A DNA stretch of 64,000 nt. Origin: Wenzhouxiangellaceae bacterium. GTDB lineage: Bacteria > Pseudomonadota > Gammaproteobacteria > Xanthomonadales > Wenzhouxiangellaceae. The position numbers were made by a program, and so were the translations under genes. The notes beneath the pieces are model-generated. The model was not told the origin of the DNA and made no database searches. It worked only from the letters and a program-made list of their open reading frames with translations. The stretch is from positions 27,120 through 91,119 of the forward strand of contig JANQPN010000009.1 in NCBI GenBank assembly GCA_028289455.1, in the 5' to 3' direction. Below, one piece after another: positions 56,612 to 64,000 of this stretch (positions within the stretch are counted from its first letter, which is position 1; every line of letters starts with the position of its first letter).

Positions 56612-57517
56612 AATTTCCCTGCGAATCCCTGTTGTTTTTCTATTACAAGAAGCCGGTGCATGTTATCTCGCTTTCCTGGCTACTATCCTTGTTTATACTG
56701 TTCCACCAGCAAACACCTGTGCCATAAGACATGATGTGCCATCAGTAACATAGCAATTAAACCAGTGAACCATATAATATAAACGGCACTTTTGCGCCGC
56801 TTACGATAGTAAATTAACTGAGTTTGCACGTTGATGCAAGCGATTCTTGGGTTTGTCCAAACATTTGTTTTCTCCTGTAGCCAAGCTTACTGTTAACGAA
56901 AATCTAATCAATGACAGCTCATTACAACATCAAGTAAATATATATACTGACTTACGTACGAAGTATATACTATTCATGCTTTGCTCGTATAGGGCACCCA
57001 TGCATCGTTCTTTCTAGAGCCAGTATTGACACTCTATTTGCGTAGTTGTTCAGGCCATGCCGGCATTAACAAATAAGCAACGGGCAAAACATTCTGCCTT
57101 GTAAAGAAAATAGTAAACATCATGCTCCTAATAAAAAGCACGAAAAGTGACAAATTAGTAAAGGTGTAAATTCTAGAATATCGAAATAGACCGTTCTTGG
57201 TCTGAGGGCAGCCAGCCGAGCATAACGAAATTAACCTCGAAAAGAGTGATAATCTAATCATGCCAAACTCCTATTGCCCACCCTTGATCGCTCCATGCTC
57301 TGTATCCAGGATCACATACCATGTGCTTACTTCCCTGAACATCTTTACCCTACCACAAATACAACTTAAATTTCGTGAAGATAATGTCATTTTTTGATAC
57401 GAATGTTTAAATAATTACTATCTACCTCGCACTCGGCCCTCAGCCAATTTGCATTGCCTGCTATTTGAGGAACACAATCTTGGAACGTCAATTCAGCGGA
57501 ACATGAGGAGGGATATC
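56612..57517. other. 906-bp A+T-rich gap with a strong dyad and one doubtful small gene
   Basis: Holds TATATACT (56941-56948) and its complement AGTATATA (56962-56969), an 8-bp dyad. GGGCACCCAT near 56993 is one base off the ITR of the mobile element, a possible further remnant. A 75-aa hydrophobic reading frame at 57034-57261 (minus) has AGGAG 6 nt before its ATG but shows no family features and is listed separately. Otherwise I see nothing coding. Confidence 0.5.
57034..57261 (-). CDS. Doubtful small hydrophobic protein
   Basis: 75 aa with a good AGGAG site and two hydrophobic segments. No homologue is recognised and codon use is not convincing; it may be noise. Confidence 0.3.
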   Translation of the reverse strand: MIRLSLFSRLISLCSAGCPQTKNGLFRYSRIYTFTNLSLFVLFIRSMMFTIFFTRQNVLPVAYLLMPAWPEQLRK

Positions 57518-58132
57518 ATGAATAAAGCCATTCTAATAGGTTCAGTTGTAATTTTGGTTATCACCGCCACTGTCATCATTGCTGGTGATCGCGGCGATGC
57601 AGGTAGTGGTGTGCCAAAAGAATGCCATGGGGCTGATGGCATTACTGTACCTGAAAGTGGCCATATGACAGATGGGCTGGCGGTCGACAGTGATGAAATC
57701 AATAACGGCCGAACCAATATGGTACAAGGTGGCCAGGGCGGCAGTGTTGATAGCGTGGCTAACGGTGGTATGTCTGTCAGCAACCAGAACGCAGAAGGAC
57801 ACAATGTTGGTAATGGATTAGCCATTGCTGGACGAGGTGGTGGTAACTCTGGCCATGGTTCACCAGTTGCGAATGTGGACTGTAAACCTCTTAAGCTATT
57901 AGTCAGCAATGAAGATGTCCACGGTGCGGCGGCTGGCCATGAAACAGATGGCCTTGTGACCACTCATGATAAAGGTAATGCTTTAGCAAGCGAAGGCGGC
58001 AGAGTGAGCAGTGGTTTGGCGAGCGTAGACCAAGAAGGCGGTAATAGCATCAATGCTCCAATGATTGCTGGTACAGATGGTGGCATTACTGATCCTTGCC
58101 CTTCCAATATCGGGGAAGGAAAAGTAAATTAA
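57518..58132 (+). CDS. Glycine-rich exported protein
   Basis: I start at the ATG at 57518 (204 aa), preceded by GGAGGG 5 nt upstream; the frame extends upstream without homology. A single membrane or signal helix (about 5-22) is followed by a low-complexity body rich in Gly, Asn and Asp. GLA(V/I/S) recurs at about 24-30 residue intervals, with His and Gly alternating. Three Cys are spread across the body. No family recognised. It lies beside the tRNA gene and is not obviously in an operon. Confidence 0.7.
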   Translation: MNKAILIGSVVILVITATVIIAGDRGDAGSGVPKECHGADGITVPESGHMTDGLAVDSDEINNGRTNMVQGGQGGSVDSVANGGMSVSNQNAEGHNVGNGLAIAGRGGGNSGHGSPVANVDCKPLKLLVSNEDVHGAAAGHETDGLVTTHDKGNALASEGGRVSSGLASVDQEGGNSINAPMIAGTDGGITDPCPSNIGEGKVN

Positions 58133-58219
58133 CTTACCGCCGTAATCAGAGGTATAGAAAACCCAAAATATCATTACCTTTCAAAGCATTAGAGGTTTTT
58201 AGAGCTTCTAAAAAAGAGA

Positions 58220-58296
58220 TGGTGGGCCCTGTAGGACTTGAACCTACGACCAATCGATTATGAGTCGACTGCTCTAACCAACTGAGCTAAGGGCCC
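58220..58296 (-). tRNA. ileX: tRNA-Ile2 (anticodon CAU, lysidine-modified)
   Basis: 77 nt including an encoded CCA (58220-58222). The acceptor GGGCCC pairs with the 3' end, the D arm is TTAGCTCAGTTGGTTAGAGCA, the anticodon loop CTCATAA carries CAU and the T arm is GTAGGTTCAAGTCCTAC. CAU could mean Met, but GACTCATAATCG and TTGGTCG match the E. coli ileX pattern, and that gene is also near rpoD, so Ile2 is favoured. A T6 run follows the 3' end and may terminate transcription. Confidence 0.85.
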
Positions 58297-58349
58297 TTAT
58301 AGAGGAGTGTTGATAGTGTAGCGATAAGCTCGCACTTCAGGCAACCGGT

Positions 58350-58874
58350 TTATCCCCACATCCGGCCGCGTAATTTATCACGGTGTTGAATCAGGTGCCA
58401 GATGGCGCCGGTAACATGCAGGCCGATGACCCACATCAGTATCCGGGATACCAGAATATGCGCTTCTTCCAGCCATTCATGCAGCTCGTGCATGCGTTCC
58501 ATGGGGCTGGGGATAGTGAACAGACCGAACACTTCCAGTCCTCTGCCGGCACTCCACACAATCAATGGACCGCTGATAAACATCACCAGAACGCCCACAA
58601 TCAGTACCCAGTGACTGAGCTGACTTAGGCGCTGCAGCAGACTGTGCTGTTCCAGAGGTGCCGCCATGCCACGCCGCAGGCGCCAGAACACACGGTAAAT
58701 AACAAACAAAAACGCTACCACACCGATGGAGATGTGCAGATGCAGCCAGTACAGCTTTTCATCGCCACGCGGCATATCATGGAAATACAGGCCGATCAGC
58801 AGCATGGTCAGCACAATGGCTGCCGACAACCAGTGATTCCAGCGCGATAACTTACCGTAGCCGTGTTTTTCCAT
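58350..58874 (-). CDS. Cytochrome b561
   Basis: 174 aa. Four membrane helices, with His ligands in LSRWNHWLSAAIV (His at about 14), LHLHISIGVV, LSQLSHWVLIV and VIGLHVTGAIWHLI in positions suited to two b-type hemes. This fits the CybB superoxide:ubiquinone oxidoreductase-like group. It follows rpoD by about 21 bp on the same strand. Confidence 0.9.
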   Translation of the reverse strand: MEKHGYGKLSRWNHWLSAAIVLTMLLIGLYFHDMPRGDEKLYWLHLHISIGVVAFLFVIYRVFWRLRRGMAAPLEQHSLLQRLSQLSHWVLIVGVLVMFISGPLIVWSAGRGLEVFGLFTIPSPMERMHELHEWLEEAHILVSRILMWVIGLHVTGAIWHLIQHRDKLRGRMWG

Positions 58875-58895
58875 CGATCTGGTTTTTGAAAAAGC

Positions 58896-60740
58896 TTATT
58901 CCATATCCAGGAAACTGCGCAGCTGTTCCGAACGGGTCGGATGTCGCAGTTTACGCAGGGCTTTGGCTTCAATCTGACGGATACGCTCACGGGTAACGTC
59001 AAACTGTTTGCCGACTTCTTCCAGTGTATGGTCGGTATTCATATCGATTCCGAACCGCATCCGCAGTACTTTGGCCTCACGCGGCGTCAGGCTGCCCAGC
59101 ACGTCTTTGACGGTATTGGTCAAACCGGAAACCGTGGCCGATTCAATCGGTGAATCGATGTTCATATCTTCAATGAAGTCACCCAAGTGCGAATCTTCAT
59201 CGTCGCCGATCGGGGTTTCCATGGAAATCGGCTCTTTGGCGATCTTCAGTACCTTGCGGACTTTGTCTTCCGGCATTTCCAGCCGGTCAGCCAGCTCATC
59301 CGGCGTCGGCTCGCGGCCCATTTCCTGCAGCATCTGGCGGGAAATGCGGTTCAGCTTGTTGATCGTTTCGATCATGTGCACCGGAATACGGATGGTCCGC
59401 GCCTGGTCGGCAATGGAACGGGTAATCGCCTGCCTGATCCACCAGGTGGCATAGGTAGAAAACTTATAACCACGCCGGTATTCGAACTTATCCACCGCCT
59501 TCATCAGGCCGATGTTGCCTTCCTGAATCAGATCCAGGAACTGCAGGCCGCGGTTGGTGTATTTCTTGGCAATGGAAATCACCAGACGCAGGTTCGCTTC
59601 ACACATTTCCTTCTTGGCACGGCGTGCTTTGGCTTCGCCCAGGGAAATGGTGCGGTGCAGGTCCTTCAGCTCTGCGATGCTCAGGCGTGTTTCCACCTCA
59701 ATCCTGGCCATGCTTTCCTGAATGGCCAGCAGTTCTTCGCGGCGCTCGCGCAGCGGTGCGCTGAATTTCTGCTTGCGCTTGATCTGGGTATCCAGCCAGT
59801 TGCTGTCGGATTCATTTTCCGAGAATGTCTGCAGGAAGGTACGCTTGGGCATGCCGCACTGGGTCACACAGATCAGCATGATCTTGCGTTCCATGGCGCG
59901 GAGCTTGGAAACCTTGTAACGCATCCGGTCGATCAGCGTATCGGTCATCAGGCTGGGCAGTTTCATGCGCAGGAACAGAGCCGACATGTCTTCGCGCAAC
60001 TCCATAACCTTCTTGGTCTGGCCATAGCGGTCGTATTTGCTCACGAAGGTCTTGTACAGATTGCTCAGTTCCTTGAAGTGACGGGCAACCTGTTCCGGGT
60101 CGGGGCCGGTATTGGGGTTATCTTCCTCTTCATCATCAGCCGTCATTTCAGCAATGCGATCTTCTTCGCGCTGATCTTTAAGGGCGATTTCCGGTGGCGC
60201 CACCCCCTGCTCCTGCAACAGTTCAGGATGAATAAAACCGATCAGGATTTCATTCATGCGGCGGTTGCCGTTCAGATGCTCTGCGTATTCATCCAGAATG
60301 GTGCCGATGCTGCCGGTATAGCGCGACAGCGCATGGTTGACTTCATTCAGGCCTTCTTCAATACGCTTGGCAATGGCGATCTCGCCTTCGCGGGTCAGCA
60401 GTTCCACCGCGCCCATTTCCCGCATGTACATGCGCACCGGGTCGGTGGTACGGCCTATTTCGGTATCCACCGCAGCCAATGCGGCGGCAGCTTCTTCAGT
60501 TGCGGTTTCATCATCCGCACTGCTGGCATCATCGTTCAGAATCAGCGAGTCGGCATCCGGTGCTTCTTCATGCACCTGGATACCCATGCTTTCGATCATG
60601 CCGATGATGTCTTCAATCTGATCCGCTTCTACAATCTCATCGGGCAGGTGGTCGTTAACCTGTGCATAGGTCAGCCAGTTGCCCTGTTCACGGCCAATGC
60701 CGATCAATTGTTTCAGCTGTGATTCTTTCTGTTCTTCCAT
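58896..60740 (-). CDS. rpoD: RNA polymerase sigma-70 factor
   Basis: 614 aa. Region 1.1 lies at the N-terminus and an acidic non-conserved stretch precedes region 2. Region 2.3-2.4 has [21 protein letters not shown] for -10 recognition, region 3 is [15 protein letters not shown], and region 4.2 ends [32 protein letters not shown] for -35 recognition. Length agrees with group 1 housekeeping sigma. It lies downstream of dnaG by 25 bp, as in the macromolecular-synthesis operon. Confidence 0.97.
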   Translation of the reverse strand: MEEQKESQLKQLIGIGREQGNWLTYAQVNDHLPDEIVEADQIEDIIGMIESMGIQVHEEAPDADSLILNDDASSADDETATEEAAAALAAVDTEIGRTTDPVRMYMREMGAVELLTREGEIAIAKRIEEGLNEVNHALSRYTGSIGTILDEYAEHLNGNRRMNEILIGFIHPELLQEQGVAPPEIALKDQREEDRIAEMTADDEEEDNPNTGPDPEQVARHFKELSNLYKTFVSKYDRYGQTKKVMELREDMSALFLRMKLPSLMTDTLIDRMRYKVSKLRAMERKIMLICVTQCGMPKRTFLQTFSENESDSNWLDTQIKRKQKFSAPLRERREELLAIQESMARIEVETRLSIAELKDLHRTISLGEAKARRAKKEMCEANLRLVISIAKKYTNRGLQFLDLIQEGNIGLMKAVDKFEYRRGYKFSTYATWWIRQAITRSIADQARTIRIPVHMIETINKLNRISRQMLQEMGREPTPDELADRLEMPEDKVRKVLKIAKEPISMETPIGDDEDSHLGDFIEDMNIDSPIESATVSGLTNTVKDVLGSLTPREAKVLRMRFGIDMNTDHTLEEVGKQFDVTRERIRQIEAKALRKLRHPTRSEQLRSFLDME

Positions 60741-60765
60741 ACTGTGCTCTACAATGTCACTTTAT

Positions 60766-62520
60766 TCAGGCAGACCCACTGGTGGGTGGATTCTGCACTT
60801 GTTGCTTGGCGGCCAGCAATTCTCTCAACTCCAGTTTCTGCTCTTCCGACAGTCCGGTTTGCTGCTGTGCTGTAGTCAGCAGGTCAATCCTGGCGGAAAG
60901 TTGTTCCGCATGTAACCGCTGCAGCACATGAGCCAGCTCCTGTTGTTGTCCACTGTCTGTCTCAGGTACTTGCCAGGTCACCAGCTCTGCCAGCAAACCG
61001 GCGGCAGCGTGTTCACGCCAGCGTTCCAGCAATGCAACCGTGCTAATCTGCGGGCTTTGTTGGCAGAAGTCAATCAATTCCAGCACTGCTGCGGCATTTT
61101 TTTGCGATTGGACGATCTCAATCGCCTGCCGGTCCAGCTGCTGCGCCAGCTCAGGTCGCTGCACCAGCAGGGCTGCCAGCTGGCGTAATAAGGTCTTGCC
61201 AACCGGCCGGTATTGACTGGTTGGCGACCGCCGGGACGCTTTTTCTACATTAATATCACCACTCTGAAGCCGATGCCGGGTCAGGTTTTCCAGTTCATCG
61301 TGCAACAGGTCGTGATAGGCGCCCGCCGGCAGCTTGGCGAGTAATGGCCCGGCACGCGCCACCAGACTGGCCCGGCCTTCGGCGCTCTGCATATCCAGGC
61401 CTTCCTGTAAATGCCGGAATAAAAATGAAGACAAGGGCTCGGCCTGCCTGACCTGCTCCAGAAAAGCCTCTGCGGACGTTTTCCGCACCAGACTGTCCGG
61501 GTCTTCTCCCTGGGGCAAAAACAAAAACCTGACCTGCCGCCCGGCAATCAGTTGCGGAAGCATCACCTGCAGCGCCTTCCAGGCGGCCTGCAGCCCGGCC
61601 CGGTCACCGTCGAAGCAGCAGACAATATTGTCACTGGTCTGAAACAGCAGGCGCACCTGATGTTCGGTGGTTGCAGTTCCCAATGCCGCTACCGCACCTT
61701 CAATACCGAACTGGGATAATGCCACCACATCCATATAACCCTCGACCAGCAACAGCTGATCGGGTTTACCACCCTGGCGTGCCTGGTACAGGCCGTACAA
61801 CTCACGACCTTTATGAAACACCGGTGTTTCCGGACTGTTCAGGTATTTCGGCCCGCGCTCGCCCATCGCCCGGCCGCCAAATCCGCATACCCGGCCGCGC
61901 CGATCCAATATCGGAAACATGATCCGGTCGCGGAACTTGTCATACATCCGACCCTCATTTTCCGCCAGCAGGCCGATTTCCAGCAGTTGCTGCTGGGTGG
62001 CACCCTGTGCGGTCAAATGATCTGACAGTGACTGCCACGCATCCGGTGCATAGCCCATTTTGAATCGTGCGCAGATTTCTCCGGTCAAACCGCGCCCGCG
62101 CAGGTAATTTTGTGCCGGCTCATGGCGTTTAAGGTTAAGTTGAAAAAAGCTGGCGGCCTCCTGCATCCGGTTGAACATCTGTTCCAGCCGGTCGGTGCGT
62201 TCCGGGTCGTTGCTTCCTGCCGTTACCGGCACCTGCATACCCACGCTTTGGGCCAGCTCGGCCACTGCATCGGTAAATGCCAGACCGTCGTATTCCATCA
62301 AAAAGCCGATGGCGCTGCCGTGTTTACCGCAGCCGAAGCAATGGTAGAACTGCTTTTGCGGGCTGACGGTAAACGATGGTGTTTTTTCGTCATGAAACGG
62401 GCAGCAGGCCTGGTATTCCCGGCCGGCCGGCTTCAACGGCACCCGCTGATGGATGGTCTGTACGATATCCACCCGCTCCAGCAGATCATCGATAAATGAC
62501 TCTGGAATGCGGCCTGCCAT
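60766..62520 (-). CDS. dnaG: DNA primase
   Basis: 584 aa. The N-terminal zinc ribbon is CCFHDEKTPSF...HCFGCGKHGSAIGFLM (about 39-70). The TOPRIM core has LLVEGYMDVVAL with the catalytic Glu and CCFDGDRAG with the D-x-D. The C-terminal helicase-interacting part is short. It makes RNA primers for replication. It lies between yqeY and rpoD in the expected order. Confidence 0.96.
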   Translation of the reverse strand: MAGRIPESFIDDLLERVDIVQTIHQRVPLKPAGREYQACCPFHDEKTPSFTVSPQKQFYHCFGCGKHGSAIGFLMEYDGLAFTDAVAELAQSVGMQVPVTAGSNDPERTDRLEQMFNRMQEAASFFQLNLKRHEPAQNYLRGRGLTGEICARFKMGYAPDAWQSLSDHLTAQGATQQQLLEIGLLAENEGRMYDKFRDRIMFPILDRRGRVCGFGGRAMGERGPKYLNSPETPVFHKGRELYGLYQARQGGKPDQLLLVEGYMDVVALSQFGIEGAVAALGTATTEHQVRLLFQTSDNIVCCFDGDRAGLQAAWKALQVMLPQLIAGRQVRFLFLPQGEDPDSLVRKTSAEAFLEQVRQAEPLSSFLFRHLQEGLDMQSAEGRASLVARAGPLLAKLPAGAYHDLLHDELENLTRHRLQSGDINVEKASRRSPTSQYRPVGKTLLRQLAALLVQRPELAQQLDRQAIEIVQSQKNAAAVLELIDFCQQSPQISTVALLERWREHAAAGLLAELVTWQVPETDSGQQQELAHVLQRLHAEQLSARIDLLTTAQQQTGLSEEQKLELRELLAAKQQVQNPPTSGSA

Positions 62521-62597
62521 CGTTTGATTATTGCTTTGCGCGCGTGGCGCTGAAAATTTGAAACCGTTGCTTCGGCTGAATAACGGTTGTTTGCTGA

Positions 62598-63050
62598 TCA
62601 GCCCTGTAGTTGCTGCCTGACCAGCGCACTAACTTTGCCCATATCTGCGCGTCCCTGCAGACGCGGCTTCAACTGGCCCATCACCTGGCCCATGGCCTGC
62701 ATACCGCTGACTCCCAGCTCGGCCAATACCGTGCTGATTTCGCCGGCGATTTCAGCTTCACTGAGCTGTGCCGGCAGGTAGTCTTCAAGAATGGTGATTT
62801 CAGCAGCTTCCTGATCGGCCAGCTCCGCTCGTTCTGCAGCACGATATTGCTGCTCTGCATCTCGGCGCTGTTTGATCATTTTTTCGATCACTGCCATGAC
62901 ATTGGCATCATCCAGCTCAATCCGCTCGTCCACTTCGCGCTGCTTGATGGCCGCAGTGGCCATCCGCAAAGTCCCCAGGCGCAGCTTGTCGCCGGCGCGC
63001 ATGGCCTGCTTGACATCGTCAAGCAGCTTGCTCTTTAACGGTGCAGACAT
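62598..63050 (-). CDS. yqeY: GatB/YqeY domain protein
   Basis: 150 aa helical protein of the YqeY family, related to the tail domain of GatB. KLRLGTLRMATAAIKQREVD near residue 25 and EDYLPAQLSEAEI near 90 are typical. Its exact role is unsettled, although the GatB tail binds tRNA. It lies between rpsU and dnaG, the usual order. Confidence 0.93.
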   Translation of the reverse strand: MSAPLKSKLLDDVKQAMRAGDKLRLGTLRMATAAIKQREVDERIELDDANVMAVIEKMIKQRRDAEQQYRAAERAELADQEAAEITILEDYLPAQLSEAEIAGEISTVLAELGVSGMQAMGQVMGQLKPRLQGRADMGKVSALVRQQLQG

Positions 63051-63086
63051 CAGATACTGGCTAAATGCCGAATAATGTGAAGCGTT

Positions 63087-63299
63087 TTAGTACTGGCGGC
63101 GTGGAGCGGCATCACGCGATACGCGGCGCAGGTTGCGTTTTACTGCTGCTGCTGCTTTGCGCTTGCGTTCCTGTGTGGGTTTTTCATAAAACTCACGGCG
63201 GCGGGTTTCGGCGATTACACCGGCTTTTTCGCAAGAGCGCTTAAAGCGGCGCAACGCATATTCAAATGGCTCGTTTTCACGAACTTTTACACTAGGCAT
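63087..63299 (-). CDS. rpsU: 30S ribosomal protein S21
   Basis: 70 aa, basic, with [20 protein letters not shown] and [16 protein letters not shown] as in bacterial S21. It binds near the anti-Shine-Dalgarno region of 16S rRNA and heads the macromolecular-synthesis operon. Confidence 0.97.
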   Translation of the reverse strand: MPSVKVRENEPFEYALRRFKRSCEKAGVIAETRRREFYEKPTQERKRKAAAAVKRNLRRVSRDAAPRRQY

Positions 63300-63354
63300 G
63301 TAGCTTCCTCAGTTGTTCAGTCGGTACGTTGACAAAATAAATAGATAGCCGCTT

Positions 63355-63384
63355 ATTATAACAGTCAAACATTCTGTATCGCAA
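63355..63384 (-). promoter_or_regulatory. Predicted sigma-70 promoter of the rpsU-rpoD operon
   Basis: On the minus strand TTGCGA (63379-63384) is 18 bp before TATAAT (63355-63360), a perfect -10. It sits about 55 bp before the rpsU start codon. Confidence 0.65.
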
Positions 63385-63456
63385 AGTTTGCCGGGCCAGT
63401 TCCAGCACAATCAGGTAAACTTGCCGGAATATTATTCAGCCCCCTGCGAAAAAGCT

Positions 63457-64000
63457 GTGTATGTACTTGGAATAGAAACCTCCTGCGATGAAACCGGCGT
63501 GGCTATTTATGCCGATGGCGAGGGCCTGGTGGCCCAGCAGTTATACAGCCAGATTGAGCTGCATGCGCGTTTCGGCGGCGTAGTGCCGGAACTGGCATCG
63601 CGCGATCACGTGCGCAAGCTGTTGCCGCTTATCGGTGAGCTGACCAGCCAGGCAGGGCTTGAACTCTCGGCCGTTGACGCCATCGCGTATACCCGCGGGC
63701 CAGGACTCATCGGTGCGCTGCTGGTTGGCGTAAGCACTGCAGAAGCGCTGGCCTGGGCCCTGGATATTCCCGCCATCGGTATTCACCATATGGAAGGCCA
63801 TCTGCTGGCACCGCTGCTGGAGGACGACCCCCCGGATTTTCCGTTTGTGGCGCTGCTGGTTTCCGGCGGACACACCATGCTGGTGGATGTGACCGGGGTA
63901 GGCGGCTACCGCCTGCTGGGTGAAACGCTGGATGATGCCGCCGGTGAAGCCTTTGATAAAACCGCCAAACTGCTGGGACTGGCCTACCCGGGCGGTCCGG
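63457..64000 (+). CDS. tsaD: tRNA N6-adenosine threonylcarbamoyltransferase (5' part; window ends)
   Basis: 181 codons to the window edge from a GTG start; the nearby ATG at 63461 is out of frame. [16 protein letters not shown] opens the protein, [20 protein letters not shown] provides the metal histidines (His111, His115), and [13 protein letters not shown] and [13 protein letters not shown] follow. TsaD, with TsaB, TsaE and TsaC, makes t6A37 on ANN-decoding tRNAs. It is divergent from rpsU, as in many Gammaproteobacteria. Confidence 0.96.
   Translation, partial: MYVLGIETSCDETGVAIYADGEGLVAQQLYSQIELHARFGGVVPELASRDHVRKLLPLIGELTSQAGLELSAVDAIAYTRGPGLIGALLVGVSTAEALAWALDIPAIGIHHMEGHLLAPLLEDDPPDFPFVALLVSGGHTMLVDVTGVGGYRLLGETLDDAAGEAFDKTAKLLGLAYPGGP

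Noticed and set aside
58220..58296. tRNA-Met (elongator)
   Set aside because: Anticodon CAU fits both, but the anticodon-stem and variable-loop sequence and the place beside rpoD match Ile2.
59187..60722. 511-codon open frame on the plus strand opposite rpoD
   Set aside because: It is the antisense shadow of rpoD; codon pattern and lack of homology show it is not a gene.

Overview
The window looks like chromosome of a heterotrophic gammaproteobacterium. The right end carries the rpsU-yqeY-dnaG-rpoD macromolecular-synthesis cluster, with tsaD divergent from it and a tRNA-Ile2(CAU) beside rpoD, the order found in many Gammaproteobacteria. Large exported repeat proteins, an IPTL-type C-terminal anchor and a kynurenine-degradation operon would fit a Lysobacterales-like or marine relative, but the sequence alone does not fix the genus. 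The base composition is moderate, and the stretch from about 45.6 to 58.2 kb is visibly more A+T-rich and holds the accessory material.

Layout. 1-4 kb: a partial isoprenylcysteine methyltransferase-like membrane protein, an exported esterase, a truncated XRE-regulator remnant, and prpB-prpC of the methylcitrate cycle. 4-16 kb, all on the minus strand: three large exported proteins. These are a 2045-aa protein with about ten 112-aa repeats, a protein with an S74-type intramolecular chaperone domain, and a 1339-aa protein with seven cadherin-like repeats and an IPTL-CTERM-like tail. 16-21 kb: malate dehydrogenase, gamma-glutamyltransferase, and a nucleoside hydrolase plus PfkB sugar kinase pair. 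21-26.4 kb: a NarL/LuxR-type response regulator and 7TM histidine kinase, then a beta-lactamase-fold lipoprotein and a small exported protein that share an upstream dyad. 26.4-33.7 kb: M20 amidohydrolase, transsulfuration enzyme, M23 peptidase with bactofilin, thrB-thrC and lexA. 33.7-41.6 kb: an eight-gene kynurenine to 2-aminomuconate operon with most genes coupled by ATGA overlaps. 41.8-45.6 kb: small lipoprotein and membrane proteins, a second esterase operon and a PadR regulator with a membrane partner.

45.6-58.2 kb is accessory. It holds two unrecognised or DUF3144-type small genes, a lipoprotein fused to a type IV pilin-like domain, and two paralogous seven-repeat FG-GAP proteins interleaved with copies of an inverted-repeat element. 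One copy of that element still carries a frameshifted Y1 (RAYT-like) transposase gene. After it come a two-gene cassette of unknown function, a gap with a strong dyad, and a glycine-rich exported protein next to the tRNA. 58.3-64 kb is housekeeping: cytochrome b561, rpoD, dnaG, yqeY, rpsU and the start of tsaD.

Most notable signals: (i) lexA is preceded by two GTTC-N7-GTTC boxes, the alphaproteobacterial LexA operator form; (ii) three large exported proteins end in the same F-x-D-[GS]-F-E tail; (iii) a lipoprotein-pilin fusion; (iv) an inverted-repeat-bounded Y1 transposase element with a deleted derivative, alternating with FG-GAP genes; (v) a dyad shared by the promoters of two exported-protein genes downstream of a two-component system.
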